Made by a program: the position numbers and the translations under genes. 64,000 nucleotides of DNA from Draconibacterium mangrovi (lineage in GTDB: Bacteria > Bacteroidota > Bacteroidia > Bacteroidales > Prolixibacteraceae), in the NCBI RefSeq assembly GCF_010586825.1, contig NZ_JAAAGB010000003.1, positions 62,001 through 126,000 of the forward strand. Direction: 5' to 3'. The first letter of the stretch is position 1. Every line of letters starts with the position of its first letter. The notes under the pieces are model-generated. The model did no database searches and was not told the origin of the DNA. It saw only the letters and a list, made by a program, of their open reading frames with translations. This document shows positions 9,709 through 18,905 of this stretch, one piece after another.

Positions 9709-9858
9709 ATGTTTAGTTTTAACACCCTAAAACCGGTATTCGTGATGACGCGCCACGAAATAGCCACAATAAAAAGCATTTACAATTTTGAATATTATAC
9801 GCCTAACTCTGCTCGTGCCGATTTGCAATTGGTGTGCAATTCGATTGAATTGAAATGA
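9709..9858 (+). CDS. Possible 49-residue ORF between the 41-bp array and the next gene
   Basis: ATG to TGA encodes 49 residues beginning MFSFNTLKPVFVMTRHE and containing IYNFEYYTPNSARADL. Composition is protein-like, but there is no recognisable family, no clear ribosome-binding site and no repeat evidence for selection. It could be a small protein, a leader peptide or chance. The rest of 9655-9952 shows nothing else I can support. Confidence 0.25.
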   Translation: MFSFNTLKPVFVMTRHEIATIKSIYNFEYYTPNSARADLQLVCNSIELK

Positions 9859-9952
9859 GCTTGCAGTCCTGTGTCCGGGGTATGGGTTATCTGCGCCGGC
9901 GGTACAAAAATGAACCATTAATAATTAATTATAGCGAATAAATTTTTACATC

Positions 9953-11104
9953 ATGAAAAAACCATTGTTACTAACCATTTTAACCTTTGTTTCACTGTTA
10001 ACCCTACAGGCTCAAAACGTAGATAAGGAAAAGATCAGTTATACCTATTTGCGTAACCCCATTGAGAAATTGGATGCTTCAATAAAAAAATATAACGTTG
10101 AGGTTGATATTTTATGGATACAACACGAACAAGATAAGCTGGCCGAATATGAAATGGAGTTGGCCAAGGCAGAAGAAGAGTACCAGGCAGAGATGGAAAC
10201 CTACAACAACAAATCGCTGGGAAAAGTATTGGCAGAACGTGCATTGATTGGAGAAGGTAAAAAACCGGAAAAACGTCATGTTAAAAAGCCTGAAACATTA
10301 GCTATTCCTGAGCTTAGCATTTTAGAGTCGAAAATCGCGTTAGATGGGTATGATAAAGGAAATGACGATGCGGTTTTAATAAAAGTAACCTATAAAGAAA
10401 TTGCCTGCAGCGCACCTATTGATGCCCCCAAAGAGAAGAACGGAGAGAACTATAAGTTACGTAAAGTTAAGGTTCAGCAGCCTGTTGAAGTATCGCTTAT
10501 CACTTCTGATGGAAACGTTCTGTTTACTGAAGTCATAAAAAAGTCGAATTACGAACATGAAATTCTGGCTCCGCAAGGAATTAAAGATTCGGAATGGGAT
10601 AAATATGTTGAAAATACCTGGCCAGCTTATTTTAATTCGCAACTAAGTGCTTATCTGGAGAGTTTGGCTACGGAAGTGAATGAGCTAATCAATTACAAGT
10701 TTGGTTACTCGAATGTAAAGCGCTATACCGAGCTTTACAAAGGTGACGGCAAAAAATATTCTTATGATACACACCTGTTAACCTTAAGAAAAGCTCAGCG
10801 TTCCTACGAAGGGCTACTCACCGATAGTCAGGAATCAGTTAACCAACTGAAAGAGTCGATAGCAGAATGGAGTGAGGAATTAAAAGGCGCAGATCAATCG
10901 GATAAAAAAGCCCGGATAAACAGCGAGGTCGAACAAGCCTTATTGATCAACATTATTGAAGCGTATATAATGACAGGGAATTATAATGAAGCTACTGATA
11001 TTTGCGACAAAATTGAGCTAATGCCCGATGCAAAGAAAAAGTATTTAAAGGATGTAGAAAATCTGAGGGATTTTATAAAAGATGAGAAATTAAGAAATAG
11101 CTAA
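9953..11104 (+). CDS. Exported protein of unknown function with helical C-terminal half
   Basis: This 383-residue protein has a clean signal peptide (about 1-20, cleavage near LQAQ). A charged helical stretch (about 40-100, rich in Glu and Lys) is followed by a mixed region with short beta-like segments (about 115-215), then helices with TPR-like spacing (about 250-375). I recognise no family or catalytic motif. It probably lies in the periplasm. It is transcribed alone; the A/T-rich run just before the ATG (TAAATTTTT) is close to a -7 element but imperfect. Confidence 0.75.
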   Translation: MKKPLLLTILTFVSLLTLQAQNVDKEKISYTYLRNPIEKLDASIKKYNVEVDILWIQHEQDKLAEYEMELAKAEEEYQAEMETYNNKSLGKVLAERALIGEGKKPEKRHVKKPETLAIPELSILESKIALDGYDKGNDDAVLIKVTYKEIACSAPIDAPKEKNGENYKLRKVKVQQPVEVSLITSDGNVLFTEVIKKSNYEHEILAPQGIKDSEWDKYVENTWPAYFNSQLSAYLESLATEVNELINYKFGYSNVKRYTELYKGDGKKYSYDTHLLTLRKAQRSYEGLLTDSQESVNQLKESIAEWSEELKGADQSDKKARINSEVEQALLINIIEAYIMTGNYNEATDICDKIELMPDAKKKYLKDVENLRDFIKDEKLRNS

Positions 11105-11224
11105 ACTACACCAGACTTTGTATAAGTAGTGGCAGGTTTTATAATCTGCCATTACTTATACAATTGTTATTTTTACTAAAGTTAACCTTCGGCACAATTC
11201 AGGACAACAACAATACTCCGAAAA

Positions 11225-12355
11225 TTATTTAGTTGATTTAATTCTTGCTGCAAATTGAGCTGCGGCTATTTCCAGGTATTCACCCGCATTTTTTATTGAA
11301 TCTTCAACATCGGCAGCTTGCTCCATCATTTCAGCCAGATAATCGATTTTATGCGCTTTTATTTGTTGTTCGTTTAACTCACTTAAGCCGCAAAAAACAG
11401 CCAGTTGCTGGTTGGTTCTTGAATCGAGAACGCCTTTAATTACTTTCCCCGAAAATGTCTGTTCATCAAATTTGCCTTCGCCGGTAACAATCCACTCGGC
11501 ATCTTTTACCTGCTCATCAAAATCAGCAATTGCTTTTATGAGCTCGGTTCCCGATTTTAATTCGGCATTCAGAAACAACACACAACCTGCTCCCAGTCCA
11601 CCGGCAGCACCAGCCCCGGCAATGTTTTGCAGGATTTTACCAAATTGTGTTTCTACTTTTTTATTAAAATTTCTCAGACCGGCATCCAGCTCTTCCACTA
11701 CCCGCTTCGATGCTCCTTTTTGCGGCGCGTAAATATGTGCGGCACCATTTGGCCCATATAAGGGATTATCCACATCGCAGGCCACTTCAAATTTTATATT
11801 TCGCAACTCCGCGTTTACCATCGAAGTATCGATGCGCGCCAGCTGGTTTAAATCCTTTCCTTTCCCCTCCAGCAGAATGTCTTTGGCATCAAAAAAACGA
11901 AACCCGAGCGCACTGGCCATTCCCATTCCGGCATCGTTGGTTGAGCTGCCGCCAATTCCTAAAAGAATATGTTGGGCACCACGTTTTACGGCATCCAGTA
12001 TCAATTCACCGGTTCCGTATGTTGAGGTTTCCAGCGGATTCATCTCATCGTTTTCCAGTAAGCGAATTCCTGACGCTTCGGCCATTTCAATAAAAGCCAG
12101 CTTTTCTTTTTCGGCATACAAATAATTGGCTTTTATGGGGCGTAGTAAGGGATCGTGCACCTCTGCAGAAATCAACTTCCCACCGGTATAAAATTTCAGG
12201 GCATCAACTGTTCCGTCTCCTCCATCGGCAAGCGGCAGTTTTACTATCGTCACATTTTCGATGTGCTTTTTTATGCCACGTTCAACGGCATCGCAAAATT
12301 CAATTCCGGTTAACGATCCTTTAAACTTGTCGGGTGCGATTACAATCTTCTTCAT
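11225..12355 (-). CDS. Glycerate kinase (GlxK/GarK family)
   Basis: Phosphorylates D-glycerate with ATP, feeding sugar-acid or glyoxylate breakdown into glycolysis; cytosolic. The start was set at the ATG of MKKIVIAPDKFKGSL because this is the canonical N terminus of the family and gives 376 aa, the normal length. The longer frame begins with an unrelated hydrophobic stretch. Family signatures include LPLADGGDGTVDAL (about 48-61), GIGGSSTNDAGMGMASALG, and AGAAGGLGAGCVLFL. It follows the sugar-oxidoreductase cluster in the same direction but is separated from it by a terminator, so it is probably transcribed separately. Confidence 0.95.
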   Translation of the reverse strand: MKKIVIAPDKFKGSLTGIEFCDAVERGIKKHIENVTIVKLPLADGGDGTVDALKFYTGGKLISAEVHDPLLRPIKANYLYAEKEKLAFIEMAEASGIRLLENDEMNPLETSTYGTGELILDAVKRGAQHILLGIGGSSTNDAGMGMASALGFRFFDAKDILLEGKGKDLNQLARIDTSMVNAELRNIKFEVACDVDNPLYGPNGAAHIYAPQKGASKRVVEELDAGLRNFNKKVETQFGKILQNIAGAGAAGGLGAGCVLFLNAELKSGTELIKAIADFDEQVKDAEWIVTGEGKFDEQTFSGKVIKGVLDSRTNQQLAVFCGLSELNEQQIKAHKIDYLAEMMEQAADVEDSIKNAGEYLEIAAAQFAARIKSTK

Positions 12356-12593
12356 TTCCTGATTAATGGTTGATCCCATACAACTTATTGCTGTTAGTTT
12401 GCTTACTACAAAACTTATTACCACTAAGAACACAAAGACACAAAGTTGAATCATGTCCATCTTGTGCAAGCTTTGGATCTCTGTAGGTTTTCCTGCGAAA
12501 TTAATTCGCTTTTTTACTTCTGGATTTTCAGTCCAAAGGTCTTAAGTTCTCTAAAATAAGAATATTTATCAGGAATTGGCAGATAACAAAAAA

Positions 12594-12617
12594 CGGGAAG
12601 CCCAAATTGGCCTCCCG
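12594..12617 (-). terminator. Terminator after the first Gfo/Idh/MocA gene
   Basis: CGGGAAGCC and GGCCTCCCG pair (one mismatch) around a six-base loop. On the minus strand a T-rich run follows. It closes the minus-strand operon that contains the oxidoreductase, DUF6807 and ApbE-like genes. Confidence 0.8.
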
Positions 12618-12662
12618 CTTTAATTAAATATATAATCAGAAATCGTATCAATTGTATCCCCA

Positions 12663-13973
12663 CTAAACTTTTGGTAATTGCCAGTTTTTATTGTAATTCA
12701 ACTTCATCAGATCGTTGGCTGCTGCCTCGTTAAACAACTGCGTATCATTATTCCAGTGAATACGCTGCCCCACGCGATAAGCCATGTTTCCCATCTCGGA
12801 AACGATAGCCGTTTTTGCGCCAACTTCAACCGGAGCATTTAAGGTGCCGCCTTTTCGGATACACGACAGCAGGTTTTGCACGTGCTCATCCAAACCATCG
12901 CCGTAATTTTTCTGGGCCTTAGCTTCAAAGAAAGGACCTTTTAATTCCAGGCTGTGATCGGGTAATATTTCGTAACCGCTTCGTGTAACCACCAAAGTTC
13001 CTTTTTGCCCGACAAAAGCAATACCGTGTGCTTTTTGGTACGGTCCGATTCCCGGATTTAAACCACATTCCCAAATCATGGTATGCTTTGGGTATTGATA
13101 AATGGCCTGCTGAATGTCGGGTGTTTCAATGGCTCCCGGCTGGTGGTAAAAAATACCGCCACCCGGAGAAATCGACTCGGGCATACCGGCATCCATGGCG
13201 TACAATGCAAAATCGAGCAGGTGAACGCCCCAATCAGTCATTGCACCACCTGCATAATCCCACCACCAACGGAAATTATAATGAAAACGATTCATATTAA
13301 ACGGACGTTTTGGAGCTGGTCCCAGCCACATATCATAATCGACATAATCCGGTGCTGCAGAATCTTCCATTACCGGATACGCCGTATCGTAACCTTTATA
13401 AATCCAGGCTTTTACCAGGTGAACTTCACCCAGCATTCCTGACTTTACAATCTCAGACGCTTCAAACCAATGTTTTGAGCTGCGTTGCCACATGCCTACC
13501 TGGCAATAAAGTTCAGGGTGTTTTGCCTGGGCAGCCACCATTGCATTACACTCTTCAATGCTATGCCCCATTGGTTTTTCCACGTACACGTGTTTTCCCG
13601 CATCCAGCGCCATCATCATCATTAAAGCGTGCCAGTGGTCGGGTGTACCTATAATTACCGCATGTACATCTTTGTTGTCCAGCACATCTCTGAAATCGGC
13701 GTAAGTGAGTGGCCGTTTTCCCGTCATTTTTTCAACTTCGGCAGCTTTATCCTCCAATACTCTACTGTCAACATCGCAAAGCGCCACACAGGCTACATTA
13801 TTTTCCTTGCGCAAAAAACTACGGAGGTTGTTAAATCCCATCGAACGACAACCGATGAGCGCCACATTAACCTGCTCGGCAGGTGATGCACAAGCGTTTA
13901 AAAGCCCCGGTGCAACACCAACTGCTGCTGTGGCGATAGCCGATTGTTTTATAAAATTTCTTCGATCAGTCAT
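12663..13973 (-). CDS. Gfo/Idh/MocA family oxidoreductase with Tat-type leader
   Basis: This 436-residue NAD(P)-dependent sugar oxidoreductase has a twin-arginine-like leader (DRRNFIKQSA, residues 3-12), then ALIGCRSMG as the Rossmann dinucleotide loop and VEKPMGHS carrying the family Lys of the EKP motif. The C-terminal part is the usual alpha/beta substrate domain. Leadered Bacteroidota relatives oxidise sugars or open glycosides in the periplasm through redox chemistry at the ring. The next genes upstream are a DUF6807 protein and an ApbE-like protein; the 38-nt gap fits one operon. Substrate unknown. Confidence 0.9.
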   Translation of the reverse strand: MTDRRNFIKQSAIATAAVGVAPGLLNACASPAEQVNVALIGCRSMGFNNLRSFLRKENNVACVALCDVDSRVLEDKAAEVEKMTGKRPLTYADFRDVLDNKDVHAVIIGTPDHWHALMMMMALDAGKHVYVEKPMGHSIEECNAMVAAQAKHPELYCQVGMWQRSSKHWFEASEIVKSGMLGEVHLVKAWIYKGYDTAYPVMEDSAAPDYVDYDMWLGPAPKRPFNMNRFHYNFRWWWDYAGGAMTDWGVHLLDFALYAMDAGMPESISPGGGIFYHQPGAIETPDIQQAIYQYPKHTMIWECGLNPGIGPYQKAHGIAFVGQKGTLVVTRSGYEILPDHSLELKGPFFEAKAQKNYGDGLDEHVQNLLSCIRKGGTLNAPVEVGAKTAIVSEMGNMAYRVGQRIHWNNDTQLFNEAAANDLMKLNYNKNWQLPKV

Positions 13974-14011
13974 TGTATTAAAATCTTATGTATTCTGTTT
14001 TTACAATCGTT

Positions 14012-14935
14012 TTATTCATTAATCACTTTTGAAATTCTTTTTGCATTCATTTTGCCGGAATAAACAATAAGCGAATATTTTAAAATCAAAGGTTCGGTAG
14101 TTGACAACGCAACCGTTTCAGAGCCCGGCCAGGCGATATTTTGCATGCTGTTCTTTTCTCGTAAGATCAGATTCTGCGGATAACCGGGATTTTCCTTATT
14201 ATCAAGGATTACAATACCGGCCTGTGAATTTCCTTTTCCCAGCGATCCTGATATGTTAACAAATCCGTGCGACTCAACTGCAGTTTCCATAGGTTTTATA
14301 TTGCCATTTTTTCCAGAGAACTGAACATCGTCGGGTAAAATCATTCTAACAGAAAAACCACCGTAACCTTTTTCATCTTCGGAGCCTCCAAGTCTTAAAT
14401 TCTCTTCCAGTGCCAGCAGGCTGATTTCAAAATCAATTCTTCGGTATTTTAGCGCGCTTTTGTGTATGTGAATGGAAACGTTCTCCTGAATATAGGGCTT
14501 TGGTTTGCCATTCTTTTTCCACTTGTCGGACGACCAAAGCACCTCACTTTTTAGCCACACCGTTTCATCGGGTTCTTTCACAAATTCGATCTCCGTAACT
14601 TCCTGGTCAAAATCCTTTATTTCCCACGGATCGCCAATACGTTCATCGCCAATCCAAACCTGGTGCCAGGCCCAGAAAACGCCGCGATGATGTAAATGAT
14701 CGGCAGGAAAATCTTCGGTAAGCACCTTGCCGTTAAGTCCCCAAAGCGGGTGAATATAGTTGCAACGCTCGTAAGCGCCATCTTTGTTCAGCGGATGCAT
14801 CCGGTAAAACAAAACGTTTGAAGAACCATCAACGATTTTAATTCCATCCTGCTGCTTTTTCATGGTTAATTGTCCCCAAACCAATCCGTTGGTTAGCAGA
14901 ACCAGGAGTAGCGATATTACAAAAGATCTTTTCAT
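14012..14935 (-). CDS. DUF6807 (PmoA-annotated) exported protein
   Basis: A 307-residue protein with signal peptide (about 1-21) and the family hallmark HLHHRGVFWAWHQVW, rich in His and Trp, near residues 80-94. These proteins are often labelled 'methane oxygenase PmoA' in databases, but that name is not functional evidence. They occur with Gfo/Idh/MocA oxidoreductases and sugar enzymes, as here, so a role in carbohydrate processing is more plausible. The gene overlaps the ApbE-like gene by 4 nt (ATGA), indicating translational coupling. Confidence 0.85.
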   Translation of the reverse strand: MKRSFVISLLLVLLTNGLVWGQLTMKKQQDGIKIVDGSSNVLFYRMHPLNKDGAYERCNYIHPLWGLNGKVLTEDFPADHLHHRGVFWAWHQVWIGDERIGDPWEIKDFDQEVTEIEFVKEPDETVWLKSEVLWSSDKWKKNGKPKPYIQENVSIHIHKSALKYRRIDFEISLLALEENLRLGGSEDEKGYGGFSVRMILPDDVQFSGKNGNIKPMETAVESHGFVNISGSLGKGNSQAGIVILDNKENPGYPQNLILREKNSMQNIAWPGSETVALSTTEPLILKYSLIVYSGKMNAKRISKVINE

Positions 14936-15867
14936 GAAAGATCCTCCTTTTCTATTATCGTTGTCTTTGTTTTTACATCATCGTGGGTATATTCAACTTC
15001 CAGAATTTCAACATTACTCAGTTGGTTAGAGATGATGGCTTTATCGTTCTCCGGCAGGATGAGCCAAATATTGGCAATAAAGGCCCCCATGGTTGCGGAA
15101 TCGGCTTTTACCGAAACAGTTCGTTTGCCTTTAACAGGAAGACCGGTGGCCGGACTGATGATCTTTCGGGTTTTCATTCCTTCGCCATCGTCGCGAATGT
15201 AAACGGTTCCGGTTGTATAAACGCTTTGCCCCGATACCTCAAAAACATGTGCAAATTCGTTTGGCTGCTGCTGATTCCGGATTCCCAAAGGCCAGTCTGT
15301 TCCGGCCGGATGGTTTCCGAGTGCCAACACCACATCTTCCTCAAAACTGATTATGGCATTTTTAACACCCAGATCGAGTAACAGAGGTTTAACCAAATCA
15401 AGTGCAAATCCTTTTTCAATGGCACCAAAATCCAACTCAACACCATCCTCTTTAAAACGAAGTCGTTTGTTATCAAGGTCGAGTTCTATTTTATCAAAAC
15501 CACAATTTTGTCGTGCCTCCTCCAGTTCGTTTTTTTCAACATTTTCCTTTTCAACCCAAAGCGATTGCACCGGAAACATCGTTACATCGAAAGCGCCCTG
15601 ACTCATTTGGTTAAAATCGTCTGCAATAGTCAGAATTTCCCACAACTCGGCAGGAACTTCTATCCAAACGTCTTTTCCGGTTTGATTGAGCTCATGGATA
15701 TCAGACAATAAACTGAAACGGCTGATCGTACTTTCCAGCTGTTCAATATCGGCTTTAATCTGTTGAAATATGTTTTTTGCGGTACCGGCCTCAAGGTTTG
15801 GCAGCACTACGTCGCAATGACTGCCAAAGGCCAGAAAAGTATCACTAAAAATAGTAGGTTCCGTCAT
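14932..15867 (-). CDS. ApbE-like FAD:protein FMN transferase, probably degenerate
   Basis: The start at MTEPTIF was chosen over an upstream ATG because it aligns with the family start; this gives 311 aa. ApbE features include FSLLSDIHELNQ, the conserved DFGAIEKGFALD, and KIISPATGLPV where active relatives usually have HIIDP.TG. The final motif, normally with Asp and Thr that bind the catalytic metal, reads ATMGAFIANIW and lacks that Asp. The GG pair of the central motif is also missing. I infer loss of flavin transfer, or a changed role. No signal peptide is evident, although ApbE is usually exported. Confidence 0.8.
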   Translation of the reverse strand: MTEPTIFSDTFLAFGSHCDVVLPNLEAGTAKNIFQQIKADIEQLESTISRFSLLSDIHELNQTGKDVWIEVPAELWEILTIADDFNQMSQGAFDVTMFPVQSLWVEKENVEKNELEEARQNCGFDKIELDLDNKRLRFKEDGVELDFGAIEKGFALDLVKPLLLDLGVKNAIISFEEDVVLALGNHPAGTDWPLGIRNQQQPNEFAHVFEVSGQSVYTTGTVYIRDDGEGMKTRKIISPATGLPVKGKRTVSVKADSATMGAFIANIWLILPENDKAIISNQLSNVEILEVEYTHDDVKTKTTIIEKEDLS

Positions 15868-15999
15868 TCTCTTAGTTTTATGGTTCCAGTAGAGCACTAA
15901 ATTAAAAAAGTAAGTGATATTTACAGGCCTTCGCGCCTACAAATACAAACCCATGGTTAATTTATACTCCTTCTTTTTAAAAAAACGGAAACAAAAAAA

Positions 16000-16017
16000 G
16001 GCAGGGAAATCCCCGCC
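16000..16017 (-). terminator. Terminator after the second Gfo/Idh/MocA gene
   Basis: GGCAGGG and CCCCGCC pair with one mismatch around AAAT. T-runs flank it on both strands (AAAAAAAG before, CTTTTC after), so it is probably bidirectional, but only the minus-strand gene ends nearby. Confidence 0.7.
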
Positions 16018-16037
16018 TTTTCAATATTGTTGTATTT

Positions 16038-17381
16038 CTATAGTTTTGGCTCCCAATTTTTATCGTACTCTCTGCCCCACAATTTCATGGCGTCGCGGTC
16101 GTACATAATTCCGGTTTTATCGCAAATATCAAAACCGTGTCCGATTCGGTATGCAACATTTGAGTAATGCACCATTGTCTGGCTAATTGCGCCTTCCATA
16201 ATGTGTGAATTCAGTTTGCCCACACCACGAATTGCGCTAAACCAGTTTTGAACGTGAGCGGTTGACGTATCGCCACCACCACCAAGTGCGGTACCGGCTT
16301 CCTGCGAACCTGTTACGCTGTCTTTTACAACTTTTCCGTTACGATCGTACACAATATATTTTCCACGGTCGACAAAAACAGTTCCTTCGCTACCGTAAAT
16401 AATTGTTCCGCGGCCTCCCAAACCATACGTATCCTGACCGGAGCGGCTACGGCCGTCCCATTTAATTACTTTGTCTCCTCCGAAAAGGAAAGTTGCATCC
16501 ATGGTATCGTACATTTCCCAGCCATCCTCGAAGAAATGACGTTTACCGGCTTCAACATGCACATTGTTTGGTAAACCTACCTGCAGTGCCCAACGCGCTA
16601 CATCCAGCTCGTGAGTTGCATTGTTTCCGGTTTCTCCGGTTCCGTAATTCCAACCGTACCAGTGCCAGTTGTAATCCCATGTTTCTTCGGTATAGTCGCG
16701 GTGAATTGCAGGTCCCTGCCAGATTTCCCAGTCAAGGCCGGCAGGTACTGCAGCTTTTTTCTGCACAGGCACCTCACCTCTGTTGTTGATATAAAAGGCC
16801 ACTGCCCGATAAGGCACACCAATAATTCCGTTATGAATTTCTTTTATAATCTCGATGGTATGCTCCGACGAACGTTGCTGATTACCCATTTGAACAACCT
16901 TGTTGTATTTCTCGGCGGCTTTAACGATCATCTCATTTTCGGCCATGTTATGGCTGCATGGTTTCTCCACATAAACATGTTTTCCGGCCTGCATAGCCAT
17001 TACCGAACCCGGAGTATGCCAGTGGTCGGGAGTGGCATTGATAATACAATCCACATCCTTGTCATCGAGAATTTTTCGGAAATCGTTCTCAAGTTTAGGT
17101 TTGTAATCAATGTGTTTTGCAAACCTCTCGGCAGCACGATTACGCTGATGCTCCATTACATCGCACAGGTATTTTAGCTCAACGTTGCTTTCCTTTTCAG
17201 CAATTGGCTCGTAGTAAGCACCCAAACGGCGGCCCAGCCCCATAATGGCGACATTTAGCTTGTCGTTGGCACCTAAAATTTTACTGTAACTCTTTGCCGA
17301 CATACCCATGGCAGTTCCGCCAACTGCAACACCGGCTGCACCTGCCGACACCTTTTTTAAAAAATCTCTTCTGTTAGTCAT
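16038..17381 (-). CDS. Gfo/Idh/MocA family oxidoreductase with Tat-type leader
   Basis: A 447-residue paralogue of the oxidoreductase at 12.7-14.0 kb. The leader contains NRRDFLKKVS (about 3-12) followed by a glycine/alanine-rich hydrophobic stretch. The dinucleotide loop is IMGLGRRLG, and YVEKPCSHN carries the EKP Lys. The tail ends in WEPKL. It lies 3 nt downstream of the DUF1080 gene, so the two are surely cotranscribed and probably act on the same sugar. Confidence 0.92.
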   Translation of the reverse strand: MTNRRDFLKKVSAGAAGVAVGGTAMGMSAKSYSKILGANDKLNVAIMGLGRRLGAYYEPIAEKESNVELKYLCDVMEHQRNRAAERFAKHIDYKPKLENDFRKILDDKDVDCIINATPDHWHTPGSVMAMQAGKHVYVEKPCSHNMAENEMIVKAAEKYNKVVQMGNQQRSSEHTIEIIKEIHNGIIGVPYRAVAFYINNRGEVPVQKKAAVPAGLDWEIWQGPAIHRDYTEETWDYNWHWYGWNYGTGETGNNATHELDVARWALQVGLPNNVHVEAGKRHFFEDGWEMYDTMDATFLFGGDKVIKWDGRSRSGQDTYGLGGRGTIIYGSEGTVFVDRGKYIVYDRNGKVVKDSVTGSQEAGTALGGGGDTSTAHVQNWFSAIRGVGKLNSHIMEGAISQTMVHYSNVAYRIGHGFDICDKTGIMYDRDAMKLWGREYDKNWEPKL

Positions 17382-17384
17382 TGG

Positions 17385-18731
17385 TTATAAATTTCTTATT
17401 TTTAAACTTCTAAAGTGAACAGTATCGTTGTGATCCTGCAATAAAACAGGCCCCTTTTCAGCCATTCCAAAACCTTCAAACCCGGCATATTTACTGCGTG
17501 CCACAAGCGCTTTATAAATATTACTGCCACGCGTGTATTCCACAACTTTTCTTCCGTTTAACCAATGTTGCACTTTTCCGTCTGGGAAAACCACAATCCG
17601 ACCACGATTCCATTCGTTAGGTCCATTTGAAAAACGTCTTTCTTTGCTTGATGGAATGAGATCGTACAACGATGACATGGTGCGGTTACCTACAACTCCT
17701 TGTTTGGCATCAGGATGCTTTTCATCGTCCAGAATCTGATATTCCAAACCGATACCCGGGCCGTTGTTGCCAATTCCGTATTTAACACCACTGTTTGCTC
17801 CTTCGGTGTACATAAAATCAAACTTGAACTCAAATGGCCCAAACTCCTCTTTTGTAATAATATCGCCACCTCTTTTACCAGGATCATTTTGACTTGACAA
17901 TACCGATAAAATTCCATCTTTTACCTGCCAGCCTTTCTCCGGGAATTCACCTGTTTTTGCACTTTTCCAATTGTTGGTTGACTCACCATCAAAAAGCAAC
18001 CTAAAACCTTGTTTTCTTTCCAGTTCGCTCAAATCGTTAGCCACTAAATTTTCAACATGAATGTCGGTATAGATTGCCGGTTCCAAGTTATCAGTTTTTA
18101 TGCGGATATTGCGCCATTTAATTTGCTCACCTTCTTTTTCCTTGTTGTTGCCAATTCCATGTACCTGAAGAGCAATAAAACCTTCAGCGGTCATATCGTC
18201 GAATACATGAGCAACCGGAATATCATTTAACCATGTACGAATTGAGTTTCCGATACATTCGATGCGGTACTTATTCCACTGCCCCATTTTCAAGGCTTTT
18301 CGCGCTTCGGGATTAAGGTCGAGCGGGTACAGCCAGCCGCGTCTTGCTTCATCGTAGATACCGCCGCTCCAGGCTCTTTCCGACGGGTCAACCTCGCACT
18401 GGTAGCCATGTACGCGTCCGTTGTTGTATTCGGGCACACTTAAGCTTCTGAACTGAATACCCGAATTCATATTAGGCTCAACCAGCAATTCAACTTCAAA
18501 AACAAAATCGCTGTAATTTTTTTCGGTACACAAAAAGGAATTTGGTGTTCCGGCAACCGTTGTTCCAACAATTACCCCATCAACCACGTCGTATTTTGCT
18601 TCACCATTACGTTGTATCCACCCATCAAGGTTTTCACCATTAAAAAGGTTTACCCAGCCATCCTGGGCATTTACATTTGTTACTAAACTTAAAGAGATAG
18701 TAAGAAATAAGATTGAAATAAAGTTTTTCAC
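17385..18731 (-). CDS. Double DUF1080 (3-keto-disaccharide hydrolase-type) exported protein
   Basis: A 448-residue protein with signal peptide (about 1-22) and two concanavalin-like DUF1080 domains in tandem: about 25-215 (starts WVNLFNGENLDGWI) and about 238-447 (starts FRLLFDGESTNNWK). Each has the typical NSG(I/V) segment (NSGIQF, NSGVKY). Characterised DUF1080 proteins act on 3-keto-glycosides made by sugar dehydrogenases, which fits the directly coupled Gfo/Idh/MocA gene. It is the first gene of its operon and has its own promoter. The two domains differ, so one may be catalytic and the other binding; this is inference. Confidence 0.9.
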   Translation of the reverse strand: MKNFISILFLTISLSLVTNVNAQDGWVNLFNGENLDGWIQRNGEAKYDVVDGVIVGTTVAGTPNSFLCTEKNYSDFVFEVELLVEPNMNSGIQFRSLSVPEYNNGRVHGYQCEVDPSERAWSGGIYDEARRGWLYPLDLNPEARKALKMGQWNKYRIECIGNSIRTWLNDIPVAHVFDDMTAEGFIALQVHGIGNNKEKEGEQIKWRNIRIKTDNLEPAIYTDIHVENLVANDLSELERKQGFRLLFDGESTNNWKSAKTGEFPEKGWQVKDGILSVLSSQNDPGKRGGDIITKEEFGPFEFKFDFMYTEGANSGVKYGIGNNGPGIGLEYQILDDEKHPDAKQGVVGNRTMSSLYDLIPSSKERRFSNGPNEWNRGRIVVFPDGKVQHWLNGRKVVEYTRGSNIYKALVARSKYAGFEGFGMAEKGPVLLQDHNDTVHFRSLKIRNL

Positions 18732-18789
18732 TGTATTAGATTTACGTTTTAATTGGTTTATTTTCGACCGTGTACGAACACGGCACCAA

Positions 18790-18818
18790 CAAAATTAATC
18801 AAATTTTGGATTTTGCAA
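18790..18818 (-). promoter_or_regulatory. Promoter of the DUF1080-oxidoreductase operon
   Basis: On the minus strand a -33 TTG (18818-18816) is followed after 18 nt by TAATTTTG (18797-18790), which matches TAnnTTTG. It would give a leader of about 50 nt before the gene at 18731. Confidence 0.55.
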
Positions 18819-18863
18819 GGAAATAATGGTAGAATTCAAAAATAAATTTGAAGGAATAAAAAA

Positions 18864-18887
18864 GCCCCGGCAAACTAATGCCGGGGC
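18864..18887 (-). terminator. Strong terminator of the oligopeptidase gene
   Basis: GCCCCGGC and GCCGGGGC form a perfect 8-bp GC stem around AAACTAAT. On the minus strand TTTTTTATT follows directly. It lies 19 nt after the oligopeptidase stop. Confidence 0.92.
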
Positions 18888-18905
18888 CGATTATTTAGTG
18901 CTTCT

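Noticed and set aside
11225-12469. Glycerate kinase with an N-terminal TM extension
   Set aside because: The extra 38 residues do not fit the family, and MKKIVIAPDKF is the canonical start.
14012-14935. True methane oxygenase subunit
   Set aside because: The DUF6807 name 'PmoA' is a database label; the protein is soluble and exported and lies among sugar enzymes.
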